A DNA stretch of 64,000 bases from Natronosalvus halobius (GTDB taxonomy: Archaea; Halobacteriota; Halobacteria; Halobacteriales; Natrialbaceae). The notes beneath the pieces were generated by a model. That model worked only from the letters and a program-made list of their open reading frames with translations. It did no database searches and was not told the DNA's origin. Positions 36,103 to 43,564 of this stretch are shown here, piece after piece; the stretch's first letter is position 1; the number at the start of each line of letters is the position of its first letter. Made by a program: the position numbers and the translations under genes. Location of the stretch: positions 1,612,001-1,676,000 of the forward strand of contig NZ_CP099997.1 in assembly GCF_024138145.1 (NCBI RefSeq). Reading direction: 5' to 3'.

Positions 36103-36894
36103 ATGATTTCAGATTTCTTCCTTTCCGCAAGCAAAGTAGCGATTGAAGCTTTACGTGATCAAAAGACTGGCCGTGATATAGAGGGAGAATTGAATAGGGA
36201 ACTGGTAGGTGAAAAGTGGTGTTTCCAGAACTATAACCATGAAGAGGCCTGTATTTCAGTAGAATCAGTAACAGTCCGACCAAAATACTTTCCAAAAAAA
36301 GAGAGAAAGGGAATATCGTCAGTAGAAGCGGATCAAGCATTTACTAAACTCGAGCAGGAACGATCGTCCCCGACTATGAGTGAGAGACTTAACGCAGTCC
36401 TTAAAGATCGATGGATAACCCTTGTTCGATTTAATATTCAGAATGGTGATCTAACACAGATACGCCCAGATGGATTGCCTATAGGATATATGACTTCTTC
36501 TACTGCAATGAGATATGATGGATACAAAAAACGAAAGTTAATGAATCCGATTCCAGCCATACGTGCAGCAGAGACACATGAACTACAGTCTGACAAACTG
36601 GAGATGAAAATACGGTATGACGGTTCTCTGGGAGAATACAGAAACCGCTTATCAGATTCTGTTGATCTGCTTAAACACATTCAAACGAATATGGATGGTT
36701 ATGTTTTGCAGTATCTCTGTGAGCTACATCATTCAATTCAAGTAAGTGATGAAAAGGGGTTTAGTGGTAAAAGCGCTGAAAGAGCACAACTGCTTGGCGA
36801 ATATTTGGTAGGCCATCCTGTAGACATAGATCGATTTGAGGAATTCATTGAACAATTTAAGAATCATTTGGAGACTGTTGTAAAAGACTCTTGA
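36103..36894 (+). CDS. unknown AT-rich cargo gene between direct repeats
   Basis: A 263-residue protein (MISDFFLSASKVAIEALRDQ at its start) of unknown family. It is fairly charged, without a membrane helix or Cys cluster. The gene is markedly AT-rich relative to the structural genes that follow. It is the only gene on the plus strand here and is bracketed by the 31-base repeats. A box ttttaga about 26 bases upstream fits a promoter. Position in a provirus next to a restriction system makes a defence or superinfection role possible, but there is no direct evidence. Confidence 0.65.
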   Translation: MISDFFLSASKVAIEALRDQKTGRDIEGELNRELVGEKWCFQNYNHEEACISVESVTVRPKYFPKKERKGISSVEADQAFTKLEQERSSPTMSERLNAVLKDRWITLVRFNIQNGDLTQIRPDGLPIGYMTSSTAMRYDGYKKRKLMNPIPAIRAAETHELQSDKLEMKIRYDGSLGEYRNRLSDSVDLLKHIQTNMDGYVLQYLCELHHSIQVSDEKGFSGKSAERAQLLGEYLVGHPVDIDRFEEFIEQFKNHLETVVKDS

Positions 36895-36930
36895 TTGATC
36901 GCTCTTTCTGCGTCCAGTTCCATTTCCCTA

Positions 36931-36961
36931 AATGACCTCGAATCAGGGCTTCACGGACATC
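36931..36961. repeat. right copy of imperfect 31-base direct repeat
   Basis: Matches 36006-36036 with two differences (c/a and g/c). It lies 16 bases downstream of the stop codon of the last structural gene, so the 925-base interval looks like an insertion at the end of the structural operon. Confidence 0.85.
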
Positions 36962-36977
36962 TTGATCCTACTTGAGA

Positions 36978-37514
36978 TCATCCCAACGAGACGCCGATCC
37001 CGGCGTTCAGCCCGCTCTTCGTCACCGGCTCGTTCTTGTTGAAGTACGCAACGCCCATCTCCATGTTGGACTGGATTGACGTCGCGTCTGACTCGTACCA
37101 GACGAGGTCGTACCCCGGTGAGTCGTCGAGCGCGATCACGAAGAACTCCGTATATTTGTGATTCGGGAGTAGGTACATCGTCGCCACCGAGTCCTCGTTG
37201 AGCGGCGCCATCGTTGGGAACTTCTCCCGAGTCCCGATGTACAGCGTGTTGTCGAGCGGGTCGCCCTCCTGGTCGAGTGCCTGGACGCTCACCCGGTTGA
37301 ACGGCCCGGTCGGGATCTGAACGCCTCGATGGGTGTCGACCGTCGACGTGTGATCCGCCTCGTTGAACGTTTCGACGATGTGGATCGCCTCGGGCTCGAC
37401 GTGGCTCTCGATCGTCGGCGTACCCGCCTGCGTGTACGTCTCGACGACGTGAATCGCCTCCGGCTCGACACTGCTCACGAACGGAGACGACGTCGTGCCG
37501 GTGTAGGTTGCCAT
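36978..37514 (-). CDS. virion spike-like protein, last gene of structural operon
   Basis: From ATG 37514, 178 residues (MATYTGTTSSPFVSSVEPEA). The N-terminus has an internal repeat, VEPEAIHVVET and VEPEAIHIVET, separated by 25 residues, and the C-terminus is rich in aromatic and polar residues, as in beta-rich structural proteins. By position at the 3' end of the capsid operon it may correspond to VP6 or VP3-type spike proteins of SH1-like viruses; this is an inference. Confidence 0.55.
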   Translation of the reverse strand: MATYTGTTSSPFVSSVEPEAIHVVETYTQAGTPTIESHVEPEAIHIVETFNEADHTSTVDTHRGVQIPTGPFNRVSVQALDQEGDPLDNTLYIGTREKFPTMAPLNEDSVATMYLLPNHKYTEFFVIALDDSPGYDLVWYESDATSIQSNMEMGVAYFNKNEPVTKSGLNAGIGVSLG

Positions 37515-37516
37515 CC

Positions 37517-38305
37517 CTAAGCAATCCTCCAAAGTCCACCGCTGAAGAACACGAACAGGTCGTTCCCGCTCGAATCTTGCACGATGTCACCGTTCGCGAA
37601 GCCACTACCGTTGTCGGTGATCCACATCGAATGCTTGCCGAACTGTTGCGGCCAGCTATTCGACTGATAGCTCGAGCGAAGAATCCACTCGGTCCAGATC
37701 ACCGAGTCGTCGTTCGGATCGGGATTCATGCCACCGACGCCGCCCCAGTTCATATCTTCGTAACGCTCGTCGTCGTTCGGGTGCGGAGCAGCGTGATACT
37801 CCGTTTCTCGGGGGTTGTGAGTGACGACAAGCTCGGCGTTCGGGCTGTCGGCTCCCGAGTCGTCCCAAATCTTTTCGACGACGCCAACCCCGAAGTATTC
37901 GGTCGTGTCGCCGCTTGCTCCGGTGTCCTCGTCGACTCGGAACCAGAAACCTCGATCGTTCACGTAGCCCATGTCGTAGTGGACGTTTGACGATCTCGAG
38001 ATTTGGTAGAAGTTGAGGATTTCCCCCGCGTCGCTATTCATCGAGAGGTTGGCGTCGTCCCACGTTCCTGTCTCGAGTTCCTGATTGTAGTCGTAGTCGT
38101 TTTCGTCACCGAACGAGATGAACACGTTGGGCGTGATGCTTGATCCGGCGTACTCGAAAACGATGTACTCGCCATCGTTGTTGCTGTCCGTGGTCCCGTC
38201 CGTGTGATCTCGGACGACGGACCAGTCTGCCATTCCACTAATCGCCGCTATGAAGTCGTCGATCGCCGTGTCGAAAGTGACGTCGACCTTGCTATCGTAT
38301 GCCAT
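37517..38305 (-). CDS. virion structural protein, possible spike or turret
   Basis: A 262-residue acidic protein (MAYDSKVDVTFDTAIDDFIA) rich in Gly, Asp, Trp and Tyr, with segments such as GDENDYDYNQELETGTWDD and NWGGVGGMNPDPNDDS, typical of beta-rich exposed viral proteins. No known domain seen. It begins 2 bases after the next gene upstream ends and is co-transcribed. A VP3/VP6-type spike role is inferred from its place after the membrane proteins. Confidence 0.55.
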   Translation of the reverse strand: MAYDSKVDVTFDTAIDDFIAAISGMADWSVVRDHTDGTTDSNNDGEYIVFEYAGSSITPNVFISFGDENDYDYNQELETGTWDDANLSMNSDAGEILNFYQISRSSNVHYDMGYVNDRGFWFRVDEDTGASGDTTEYFGVGVVEKIWDDSGADSPNAELVVTHNPRETEYHAAPHPNDDERYEDMNWGGVGGMNPDPNDDSVIWTEWILRSSYQSNSWPQQFGKHSMWITDNGSGFANGDIVQDSSGNDLFVFFSGGLWRIA

Positions 38306-38307
38306 TT

Positions 38308-38793
38308 TTACTTGTACGCTTTCACTTTGATCGTCGTGTCGTTCGTCCCCTCACTCGGCTTCCGAATCCAGATCGACGACGACCCGAGCCCGCCCTCCGG
38401 CCCCGCGTTGTACGGCGCATCCTTCGGATCGAGCGGAATCAGTCGATTGTCGCCGCTCTCGCGGAACGCGACGTAGATCGGGGCATCGAAGCCCCAGACC
38501 TGGACCGAGGTCGCCGGGAACCCCCAGTTGATGTGCTGGTCGGTCTGGTTGACCGACGTCACCGGGAGCGGCTGCTCGGTCACGAAGTATTCGGCTTCCT
38601 GCTGGTCCGGGCGTTCGTCGCGCGCCTCGAGCGGATCGTTGCCGTTCTGCCGCTGCAGTTCCATCAGGATCGCCGCCTGCAGCGCCGCGTTCTCGTCCTC
38701 GAGGAGTTGGTGCAGCAGGCCGTCGCGCCCCGGGAAGTACGGAGCGAGCAGGTTGTCGATCGGTGAGGTCGTTCCGATGTTGCCGAGCGTCAT
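38308..38793 (-). CDS. viral structural protein of unknown fold
   Basis: A 161-residue protein with a helical N-terminus (DGLLHQLLEDENAALQAAIL) and a beta-rich C-terminus (NWGFPATSVQVWGFDAPIYV, SSIWIRKPSEG). The Ser/Pro-rich end is like a receptor-binding or surface protein. Starts overlap with the previous gene (38790). The family was not recognised. Confidence 0.55.
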   Translation of the reverse strand: MTLGNIGTTSPIDNLLAPYFPGRDGLLHQLLEDENAALQAAILMELQRQNGNDPLEARDERPDQQEAEYFVTEQPLPVTSVNQTDQHINWGFPATSVQVWGFDAPIYVAFRESGDNRLIPLDPKDAPYNAGPEGGLGSSSIWIRKPSEGTNDTTIKVKAYK

Positions 38794-39014
38794 TCGTTCA
38801 GTCCTCCGTCGTGTTCGTCCTCGCCGCCGTCAGTCGCGACGCTACGGACGTCGTGACGCATGTCGCGCAGGACCCCCGTGTGCGCCTTGATCGCCTCGAG
38901 CCAGTTCGACCGCTCCTCGCGTCGCTCGTTCCGTTCCTCGCGGTAAAGACGGAACATGAGCAGGAACGCGACCACCGGGAACCCGAAGTTCCCCAGCAGT
39001 TCAACTGGCTCCAT
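38790..39014 (-). CDS. small membrane protein of the structural operon
   Basis: A 74-residue protein: MEPVELLGNFGFPVVAFLLM starts with one membrane helix, then a basic and acidic amphipathic helix (RNERREERSNWLEAIKAHTG). It resembles the YvrJ/BhlA-type holin-like small proteins of phages; here it may be a VP10-like membrane protein. It overlaps the genes on both sides. Confidence 0.6.
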   Translation of the reverse strand: MEPVELLGNFGFPVVAFLLMFRLYREERNERREERSNWLEAIKAHTGVLRDMRHDVRSVATDGGEDEHDGGLNE

Positions 39015-39435
39015 CGGTCACCCCTCCGACGTCGATCTCGAGTTTCGAGACGAGCACGTACGCGACGATCGCGACGACGCCCACCTTCAGCCCGAAGTCG
39101 ACGAACGGGCCGAACGCCGCCCCTGCGACGTCCGAACCCGCGCCGACGACGCCGCCAGTGGCCCACGTCGCGAAGTCGGCCACTGCGCCACCGACGCCCT
39201 CCGCACCCCAGCGAAGCGCGTCGATCGGAACCGAGATGACCGACCCGCCGACGTCGGCAGTCGTCGAGGCCGCGTCCCCGAGGACGTCACCGACGGCACC
39301 GACGGCGTCGCCCGCCGTGTCGACGAGCCCGCCACCGACGGCGCCCGCCGCGTCCGTGGCCGCATCGCCGGCCCCGGTCGCGACGTCGCCCGTAAAGTCG
39401 AGAAAGCCGCCGCCAGCGTCGATGATGTCGACCAT
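39001..39435 (-). CDS. Gly/Ala-rich virion protein with C-terminal membrane helix
   Basis: A 144-residue protein with repeating GDAATDAAGAVGGG-type segments and a C-terminal hydrophobic helix (VGVVAIVAYVLVSKLEI). The Gly/Ala/Asp composition mirrors the larger repeat protein two genes upstream. It overlaps the 74-residue gene by 14 bases. Confidence 0.6.
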   Translation of the reverse strand: MVDIIDAGGGFLDFTGDVATGAGDAATDAAGAVGGGLVDTAGDAVGAVGDVLGDAASTTADVGGSVISVPIDALRWGAEGVGGAVADFATWATGGVVGAGSDVAGAAFGPFVDFGLKVGVVAIVAYVLVSKLEIDVGGVTDGAS

Positions 39436-39436
39436 C

Positions 39437-39601
39437 TCAGGCGCCTCCTGCTGCCGCTTCGGCCTGTCTGCCGGCGACGTTGACGCCGACGCTGGCGGTC
39501 GTGATCGCGAGCCCCGTCGCGGTCGTCGCCGGCTCGGGGATCACGATCAGCACGAGCCCGACCAGCAGCGCGACTTTCGAGAGCCCGCCGGCGTCACTCA
39601 T
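39437..39601 (-). CDS. 54-residue membrane protein in structural operon
   Basis: Starts MSDAGGLSKVALLVGLVLIV, one membrane helix, then PEPATTATGLAITTASVGVN and a short Ala-rich tail. The start overlaps the stop of the upstream repeat protein by 8 bases, and the stop is one base from the next ATG, so it is tightly packed and very likely real. Confidence 0.65.
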   Translation of the reverse strand: MSDAGGLSKVALLVGLVLIVIPEPATTATGLAITTASVGVNVAGRQAEAAAGGA

Positions 39602-40511
39602 CGGAACCACCGTAGTACCGCGTGTACCCGTAGTACGCGCCCACAGCGACGAGCGCGCTGCCGCCCATGATGACGGGGTTCGTTACCAGCGAGCCCGCCG
39701 GGGGCGCCTGGCCCTGCTCGATCTGCTCGGGCGTGATCTCTTCGTCGCCGTAGCTCGCGAAGTACGCGAGCAGGCCGCCGACCGTCTCCGCCGCGCCTCC
39801 GCCGACCGCGCCGATCCCGGTCGCGGCGCCGCCCCCGATCGCTCCGAGGGCGTCACCGATCCCGCCGCCGATCGAGCCGATGACGCCACCGACGCCGCTC
39901 GCTGCATCGCCTGCAGCGTCACCAGCGCCGCCGATGATCGAGCCGCCGAAGTCGACCAGGCCGCTCCCGGCGTCCCCGATCGCGTCGAAGCCGCCACCGA
40001 TCACGCCGGTTCCCGTGTCCCAGATCGATCCGCTAGCGTCGCCAGCCGCGTCGGTCGCGTCGTCGACGGTGTCACCGATCGAGTCCCAGACCGAGCCGCC
40101 CGTGTCGGTCACGTCGTCCCAGATCGAGCCGCCCGTGTCGGTCGCGTCGTCGAAGACGTCGCCGGCGCCGCCGGTCACCGAATCCCAGAGCGAGCCGCCG
40201 CTCGAGGCCGCGTCATCGACCGCGTCATCGAAGCCGCCGGTCACCGAGTCCCAGAGCGAGCCGCCACTCGAGGCCGCGTCGTCAACGGCGTCGCTTCCCG
40301 AGTCCCAGGCGTCCGAGAGGCCGCCCGTGACGTCGTCGAAGAACGAGCCGCCCGTTGACGTCACCGTGTTGGTGGTGTCGTCGAACTCGTGGGTTCCCGT
40401 CTCCCAGGCGTCGTTGACCGCGTCGCTGCCGGAGTCGACCGCGTCACCGACCGTGTCGGTCGCGTCGTCCCAGGCGTCGCTGGCGCCGTCAACGATCCCT
40501 CCGAATACCAT
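39594..40511 (-). CDS. repeat-rich virion membrane protein (VP2-like)
   Basis: A 305-residue protein with at least five copies of GGS-(L/I/V/F)-(W/F)-D motifs, such as GGSLWDSVTGG and GGSIWDDVTDT, separated by DDAxDxA segments on a 22- or 11-residue period. The C-terminus has hydrophobic Gly-rich stretches (GVIGSIGGGIGDALGAIGGG) and a transmembrane segment near the end. SH1-like viruses have a large repeat-rich membrane protein, VP2, in the same position after the capsid genes. The ATG at 40511 is used; another lies 9 bases upstream. Confidence 0.65.
   Translation of the reverse strand: MVFGGIVDGASDAWDDATDTVGDAVDSGSDAVNDAWETGTHEFDDTTNTVTSTGGSFFDDVTGGLSDAWDSGSDAVDDAASSGGSLWDSVTGGFDDAVDDAASSGGSLWDSVTGGAGDVFDDATDTGGSIWDDVTDTGGSVWDSIGDTVDDATDAAGDASGSIWDTGTGVIGGGFDAIGDAGSGLVDFGGSIIGGAGDAAGDAASGVGGVIGSIGGGIGDALGAIGGGAATGIGAVGGGAAETVGGLLAYFASYGDEEITPEQIEQGQAPPAGSLVTNPVIMGGSALVAVGAYYGYTRYYGGSDE
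40167..40283. repeat. 51-base tandem repeats inside the VP2-like gene
   Basis: A 51-base unit (gccgccggtcaccga and on) occurs at 40167-40217 and 40233-40283, offset by 66 bases (22 codons) with about three differences. It encodes the GGSLWDSVTGG motif. Shorter 33-base period copies lie at 40090-40160. Confidence 0.7.
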
Positions 40512-40562
40512 CGTTCTCACCTCCGTGAGTGCTGTTCGTCGTCGTCGTGTTGGTGTGGTTCG

Positions 40563-40814
40563 TCATTGTTTTCTGACCTGTAGAGAGGTCCAAATGTTGA
40601 TGAGCACGAGCACCAGGTTGAGCGCCGCTAGTGCGAACACGACGTCGTCTCGTCGCCAGCGAGTTCCTGCGAAAAACTCGTCGACGGGATTCGCGGAGTT
40701 CGCCCCCGCCGCCCCGTCCGGCGTCGACGTCGTCGTGTACGCGCCTGTCGCGGCCACCTGCCCGCCCGTGGTGCTCGCGCCGTCCTCCGGTACGATGAGC
40801 GGGCTCTCGATCAT
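40563..40814 (-). CDS. small virion membrane protein
   Basis: An 83-residue protein with a Thr/Ala/Gly-rich N-terminus (GGQVAATGAYTTTSTPDGAA) and a C-terminal helix (VVFALAALNLVLVLINIWTS). It follows the larger capsid gene by one base. In SH1-like viruses a small membrane protein (VP13) sits in this place. Confidence 0.6.
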   Translation of the reverse strand: MIESPLIVPEDGASTTGGQVAATGAYTTTSTPDGAAGANSANPVDEFFAGTRWRRDDVVFALAALNLVLVLINIWTSLQVRKQ

Positions 40815-40815
40815 G

Positions 40816-41544
40816 TTACGAGCGGTTCACCGTGTCGTGCGCCACCGCCCGACCGAGCCCGTTCACCTCGCCCCGGCCCTGCTTGTACGGCAGCGAGAGG
40901 ACCGCGTTGCGGGCGCTCGTCCCGGTCGTCTCGTCGTCCCACGTCGCGCCGTACTCGCCGTCGGCGTAGACGTTGAGGCGCCACTTCCGGGGAACGACCG
41001 CCTGCAGCGGCGAGGCGCCCAGTTCGAAGTACCGGGGCTGTTCGTCCTGGTCGCGCTGGTGGAGCAGCGAAAGCGGCTCCTCGAAGACGCGTTCGGACAC
41101 CGAGCCCTGGCTCGAGGGCGCTTGCTTCTCGATCTCGATCTCGCAGTCGGCCCCGCTGATGTAGTACACCGCGAGGTCCTCGCCGGCGCCGCCGTCGGTG
41201 TAGTCGAACGAGTCGGCGTCGTAGTCGACCGCGTCCGGCTTCACGCGAGCGCCGTCGGCGAAGATGATGAGGTCCTGCGACTGCGGACTCTCGACGAGGT
41301 CGTGCGAGAGTTCGAACGTCTGGCTGTTCCCGCTGCCGTCGGTCGTGAACGAGTCGAAGGCCGTGATGACGACCCGAATCGGTCGATCCGACCGAAGGAC
41401 CAGCGGATTCGGCGCCCGGAACGACGCGACCAGCGAGCGGCTGCCCGCCTCGCCGTTGTGGTGGTCGAAGCTGTCCCGCTCGAGGCGCGCCGGCGTCGCC
41501 GGCATCTGCGCCAGTTCCTTGATGATTCCCTGCATGACGATCAC
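40816..41544 (-). CDS. putative major capsid protein (VP4-like, larger)
   Basis: A 242-residue protein with alternating polar strands (LVASFRAPNPLVLRSDRPIR, SQDLIIFADGARVKPDAVDY, DLAVYYISGADCEIEI), typical of a single jelly-roll capsid protein. Size is near the 230-residue VP4 of SH1. It overlaps the smaller capsid gene as GTGA. Assignment rests on size, order and context; no alignment was done. ATG 41535 is an alternative start. Confidence 0.6.
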   Translation of the reverse strand: MIVMQGIIKELAQMPATPARLERDSFDHHNGEAGSRSLVASFRAPNPLVLRSDRPIRVVITAFDSFTTDGSGNSQTFELSHDLVESPQSQDLIIFADGARVKPDAVDYDADSFDYTDGGAGEDLAVYYISGADCEIEIEKQAPSSQGSVSERVFEEPLSLLHQRDQDEQPRYFELGASPLQAVVPRKWRLNVYADGEYGATWDDETTGTSARNAVLSLPYKQGRGEVNGLGRAVAHDTVNRS

Positions 41545-42017
41545 CGCTGGCGTTCGCGGACGCCAGAGCGTTCGAAGTACAGCTTCGAGTTCGACCAGTC
41601 GATCGCGACGGACGATTCGATCTCGACGGCCAGCTCGTCGACGTCGCGAACGTTGACCGCCTTCCCGCGAAGCTCGATCTTCGTCGCGTCGACGTGGTCG
41701 GTCGACTGCTGCTCGCTGATCGTCTTGTTGAGATAGGTACTGATGTTGTCCTCAGCCAGCGAGACGGGCGTTCTGCGTGGGTCGCCCGGCTGCTTCGCCG
41801 TGAGGACGAACGTGGTGTCGACCGGAAGCGGGTCGCCGTCGACGTCGCGAAGGTCGGCGTAGATCGGCAGGCCGGGCGCGTCGCCCTGGGGTACGCGGTT
41901 CCCGATCTGGATCATGGTCCCCTCCTCCGGTTTGATTGTCATGACCGGCGTGAGGTCGCCAGGGGTGTTCTCGTGCAGTTCGACGATGTCGCTGTTGTGG
42001 TTGATGTTCCGTCCCAT
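41541..42017 (-). CDS. putative major capsid protein (VP7-like, smaller)
   Basis: A 158-residue beta-rich protein (GDLTPVMTIKPEEGTMIQIG, YADLRDVDGDPLPVDTTFVL) with mixed charges and no membrane helix. It precedes the larger capsid protein and follows the packaging ATPase, the arrangement seen for VP7 in SH1-like viruses. The identity is inferred from position and size. Confidence 0.58.
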   Translation of the reverse strand: MGRNINHNSDIVELHENTPGDLTPVMTIKPEEGTMIQIGNRVPQGDAPGLPIYADLRDVDGDPLPVDTTFVLTAKQPGDPRRTPVSLAEDNISTYLNKTISEQQSTDHVDATKIELRGKAVNVRDVDELAVEIESSVAIDWSNSKLYFERSGVRERQR

Positions 42018-42022
42018 GATTC

Positions 42023-42316
42023 TTAGGCCGCCATCTCCGTGAGCCGCTGTTTGACGCCGATGCGATCGTTCGCGACGGTGTCAGCGACGTAGACGCCGCC
42101 GCCGACTGCCGCCGCGTTTCGGTAATCTCCCTCGAGCGCGTAGCCGGCGCCGAGGATCGTCGCCAGGCCGTACACTTCGTCAGGGAGTTCGACGATTCCA
42201 CGGCCCTCGAGGACCGTCTTCACGACGAACGGAAGCAGGTAGCCCGCGAAGACGAGCGCCACCTCTTCCCAGAGGTCGAAGTCGATGAGTCGTTCGAGTT
42301 CTTCAGTCGCAGACAT
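42023..42316 (-). CDS. small viral membrane protein before capsid genes
   Basis: A 97-residue protein with two or three hydrophobic stretches (EVALVFAGYLLPFVVKTVLE, GLATILGAGYALEG, AAVGGGVYVADTVA). It is separated from the smaller capsid gene by 5 bases. Function unknown. Confidence 0.6.
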   Translation of the reverse strand: MSATEELERLIDFDLWEEVALVFAGYLLPFVVKTVLEGRGIVELPDEVYGLATILGAGYALEGDYRNAAAVGGGVYVADTVANDRIGVKQRLTEMAA

Positions 42317-42378
42317 TGCGCCTTGTCAGAACACCTAAAATGGTGTAAAACCCGTGCGAAACCCGGCAAAACGAGGTA

Positions 42379-42546
42379 TTAGGCTTTCGCCAGTGACGAA
42401 ACGATTTCGTCAGATACAGCAGGATTCATCAAAATCCCGAACGCCTCCGGGTGCGAGAGTTCGTAACCGAGCGCGTCCTCGAGGCGCTGCTTCCGTTCGG
42501 CGTACTCGTCGGCTCTCTCGCCCGTTAGTGTGATTTGGATCCTCAT
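42379..42546 (-). CDS. 55-residue ORF coupled to the packaging ATPase
   Basis: A short frame beginning MRIQITLTGERADEYAERKQ and ending SDEIVSSLAKA. The ATG overlaps the stop of the ATPase gene (ATGA at 42543-42546), which supports translation. The start resembles a short DNA-binding (ribbon-helix-helix) strand followed by a helix. About 60 bases of noncoding DNA follow before the next gene. Confidence 0.55.
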   Translation of the reverse strand: MRIQITLTGERADEYAERKQRLEDALGYELSHPEAFGILMNPAVSDEIVSSLAKA

Positions 42547-43364
42547 TCGTACGGTGATGTGAGTTGTTGGCCTTCGCTCCCGTAGTGGCGGGAGTGCATC
42601 GTTGCGTCACCCGTGTTGACGCGCTCGAGCAGGCCTGAGTCGTTCGAACGTACCCATTCACTGCCGACGGTGTTCCCGGCGTCGTCCTCGAACTTCCGAA
42701 GCGGCAGGTTCTCGCCGTCGACCTGGATTTCGCTCGGGAACGGGGGTGCCCGTCGCGAGCGGGTGTCGTGGACGTCGGCGGGGTAGTCGACCGAGATCTT
42801 CCCGAGGTCGGCGTCGCTCGAGAAGCCGCCGAGAATCTGCTCATCCCACTGCGCGGCGATGGTTTCGGCTAGCTCCGCGAGCCGCTGGGTCACCCAGAGC
42901 GACGACAGGCCCTCGCCTCGCCCGGTCGTCGCCGCCTTCTTCGTCGCCTCCGGGTACTTCCCTTTCTGGGGCGCCGCGATATGCGCCTCGTCGATCGCGA
43001 GCAAGATCTTCGCCTTCGGGTGGTCCTCGTACAGCCGTCGGCAGGCCGCCGCGACGTTGCCGACGACCGCCCGCCAGTCGTCGCCGTCGATCCGGTAGCG
43101 CGGGATCACGAGCCGCCCGCCGGCCTCGAGGATCGCCGCCCACTGCGTCGGCGAGAGGTCTACCTCGTTCGGCCCGGCGATGTACCACCGGCAGAGGTCC
43201 GTCTCCGGCGACGACGGCTCGACGCCGCGCACCAGGCCCCGGTACTCGTCCTTGTAATCGAGGATCGCCGCGAAATCCTGGTCGGGCAGGTTTTTCTCGA
43301 GCCATAGCTGGGTGTTGTACGACTTCCCCCAGCCGCTTTTCGCCGCGAGCCCGACCCGCGACAT
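42543..43364 (-). CDS. viral genome packaging ATPase (FtsK/HerA type)
   Basis: A 273-residue P-loop ATPase. Walker A is GLAAKSGWGKSYN near residue 5-17 and Walker B KILLAIDEAHIAAPQ (about residue 120). The segment LSSLWVTQRLAELAETIA is the sensor-like region. Packaging ATPases of the PRD1/adenovirus and sphaerolipovirus lineages share this compact layout. Its place before the capsid genes supports the provirus call. Confidence 0.85.
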   Translation of the reverse strand: MSRVGLAAKSGWGKSYNTQLWLEKNLPDQDFAAILDYKDEYRGLVRGVEPSSPETDLCRWYIAGPNEVDLSPTQWAAILEAGGRLVIPRYRIDGDDWRAVVGNVAAACRRLYEDHPKAKILLAIDEAHIAAPQKGKYPEATKKAATTGRGEGLSSLWVTQRLAELAETIAAQWDEQILGGFSSDADLGKISVDYPADVHDTRSRRAPPFPSEIQVDGENLPLRKFEDDAGNTVGSEWVRSNDSGLLERVNTGDATMHSRHYGSEGQQLTSPYE

Positions 43365-43564
43365 TACGCCCTCCGGTCCTCGTCGACGGGTTCCTCAAGC
43401 ACGACGACGTCGGGCGAGACACGCACCACCTCGAGGGCGCAGTCGTCCTCGAGGAGACGATCGTCATCGACGTCGTCGCGAAGCCGGTCGCCTGCCTCGA
43501 GAATCAGCGCACACACCAGCGCCAGCGCCCCCAGGAGCGCCTGCGTCAGTTGCTCATCACTCAT
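43364..43564 (-). CDS. small membrane protein upstream of ATPase
   Basis: A 66-residue protein starting MSDEQLTQALLGALALVCAL with one hydrophobic helix and an acidic tail. Its stop touches the ATPase start (TAATG-like) and its start overlaps the 199-residue gene, so it lies in the operon. Function unknown. Confidence 0.6.
   Translation of the reverse strand: MSDEQLTQALLGALALVCALILEAGDRLRDDVDDDRLLEDDCALEVVRVSPDVVVLEEPVDEDRRA

Noticed and set aside
36006-36961. Two 31-base repeats as a CRISPR
   Set aside because: Only two copies, 925 bases apart, with a gene between them.
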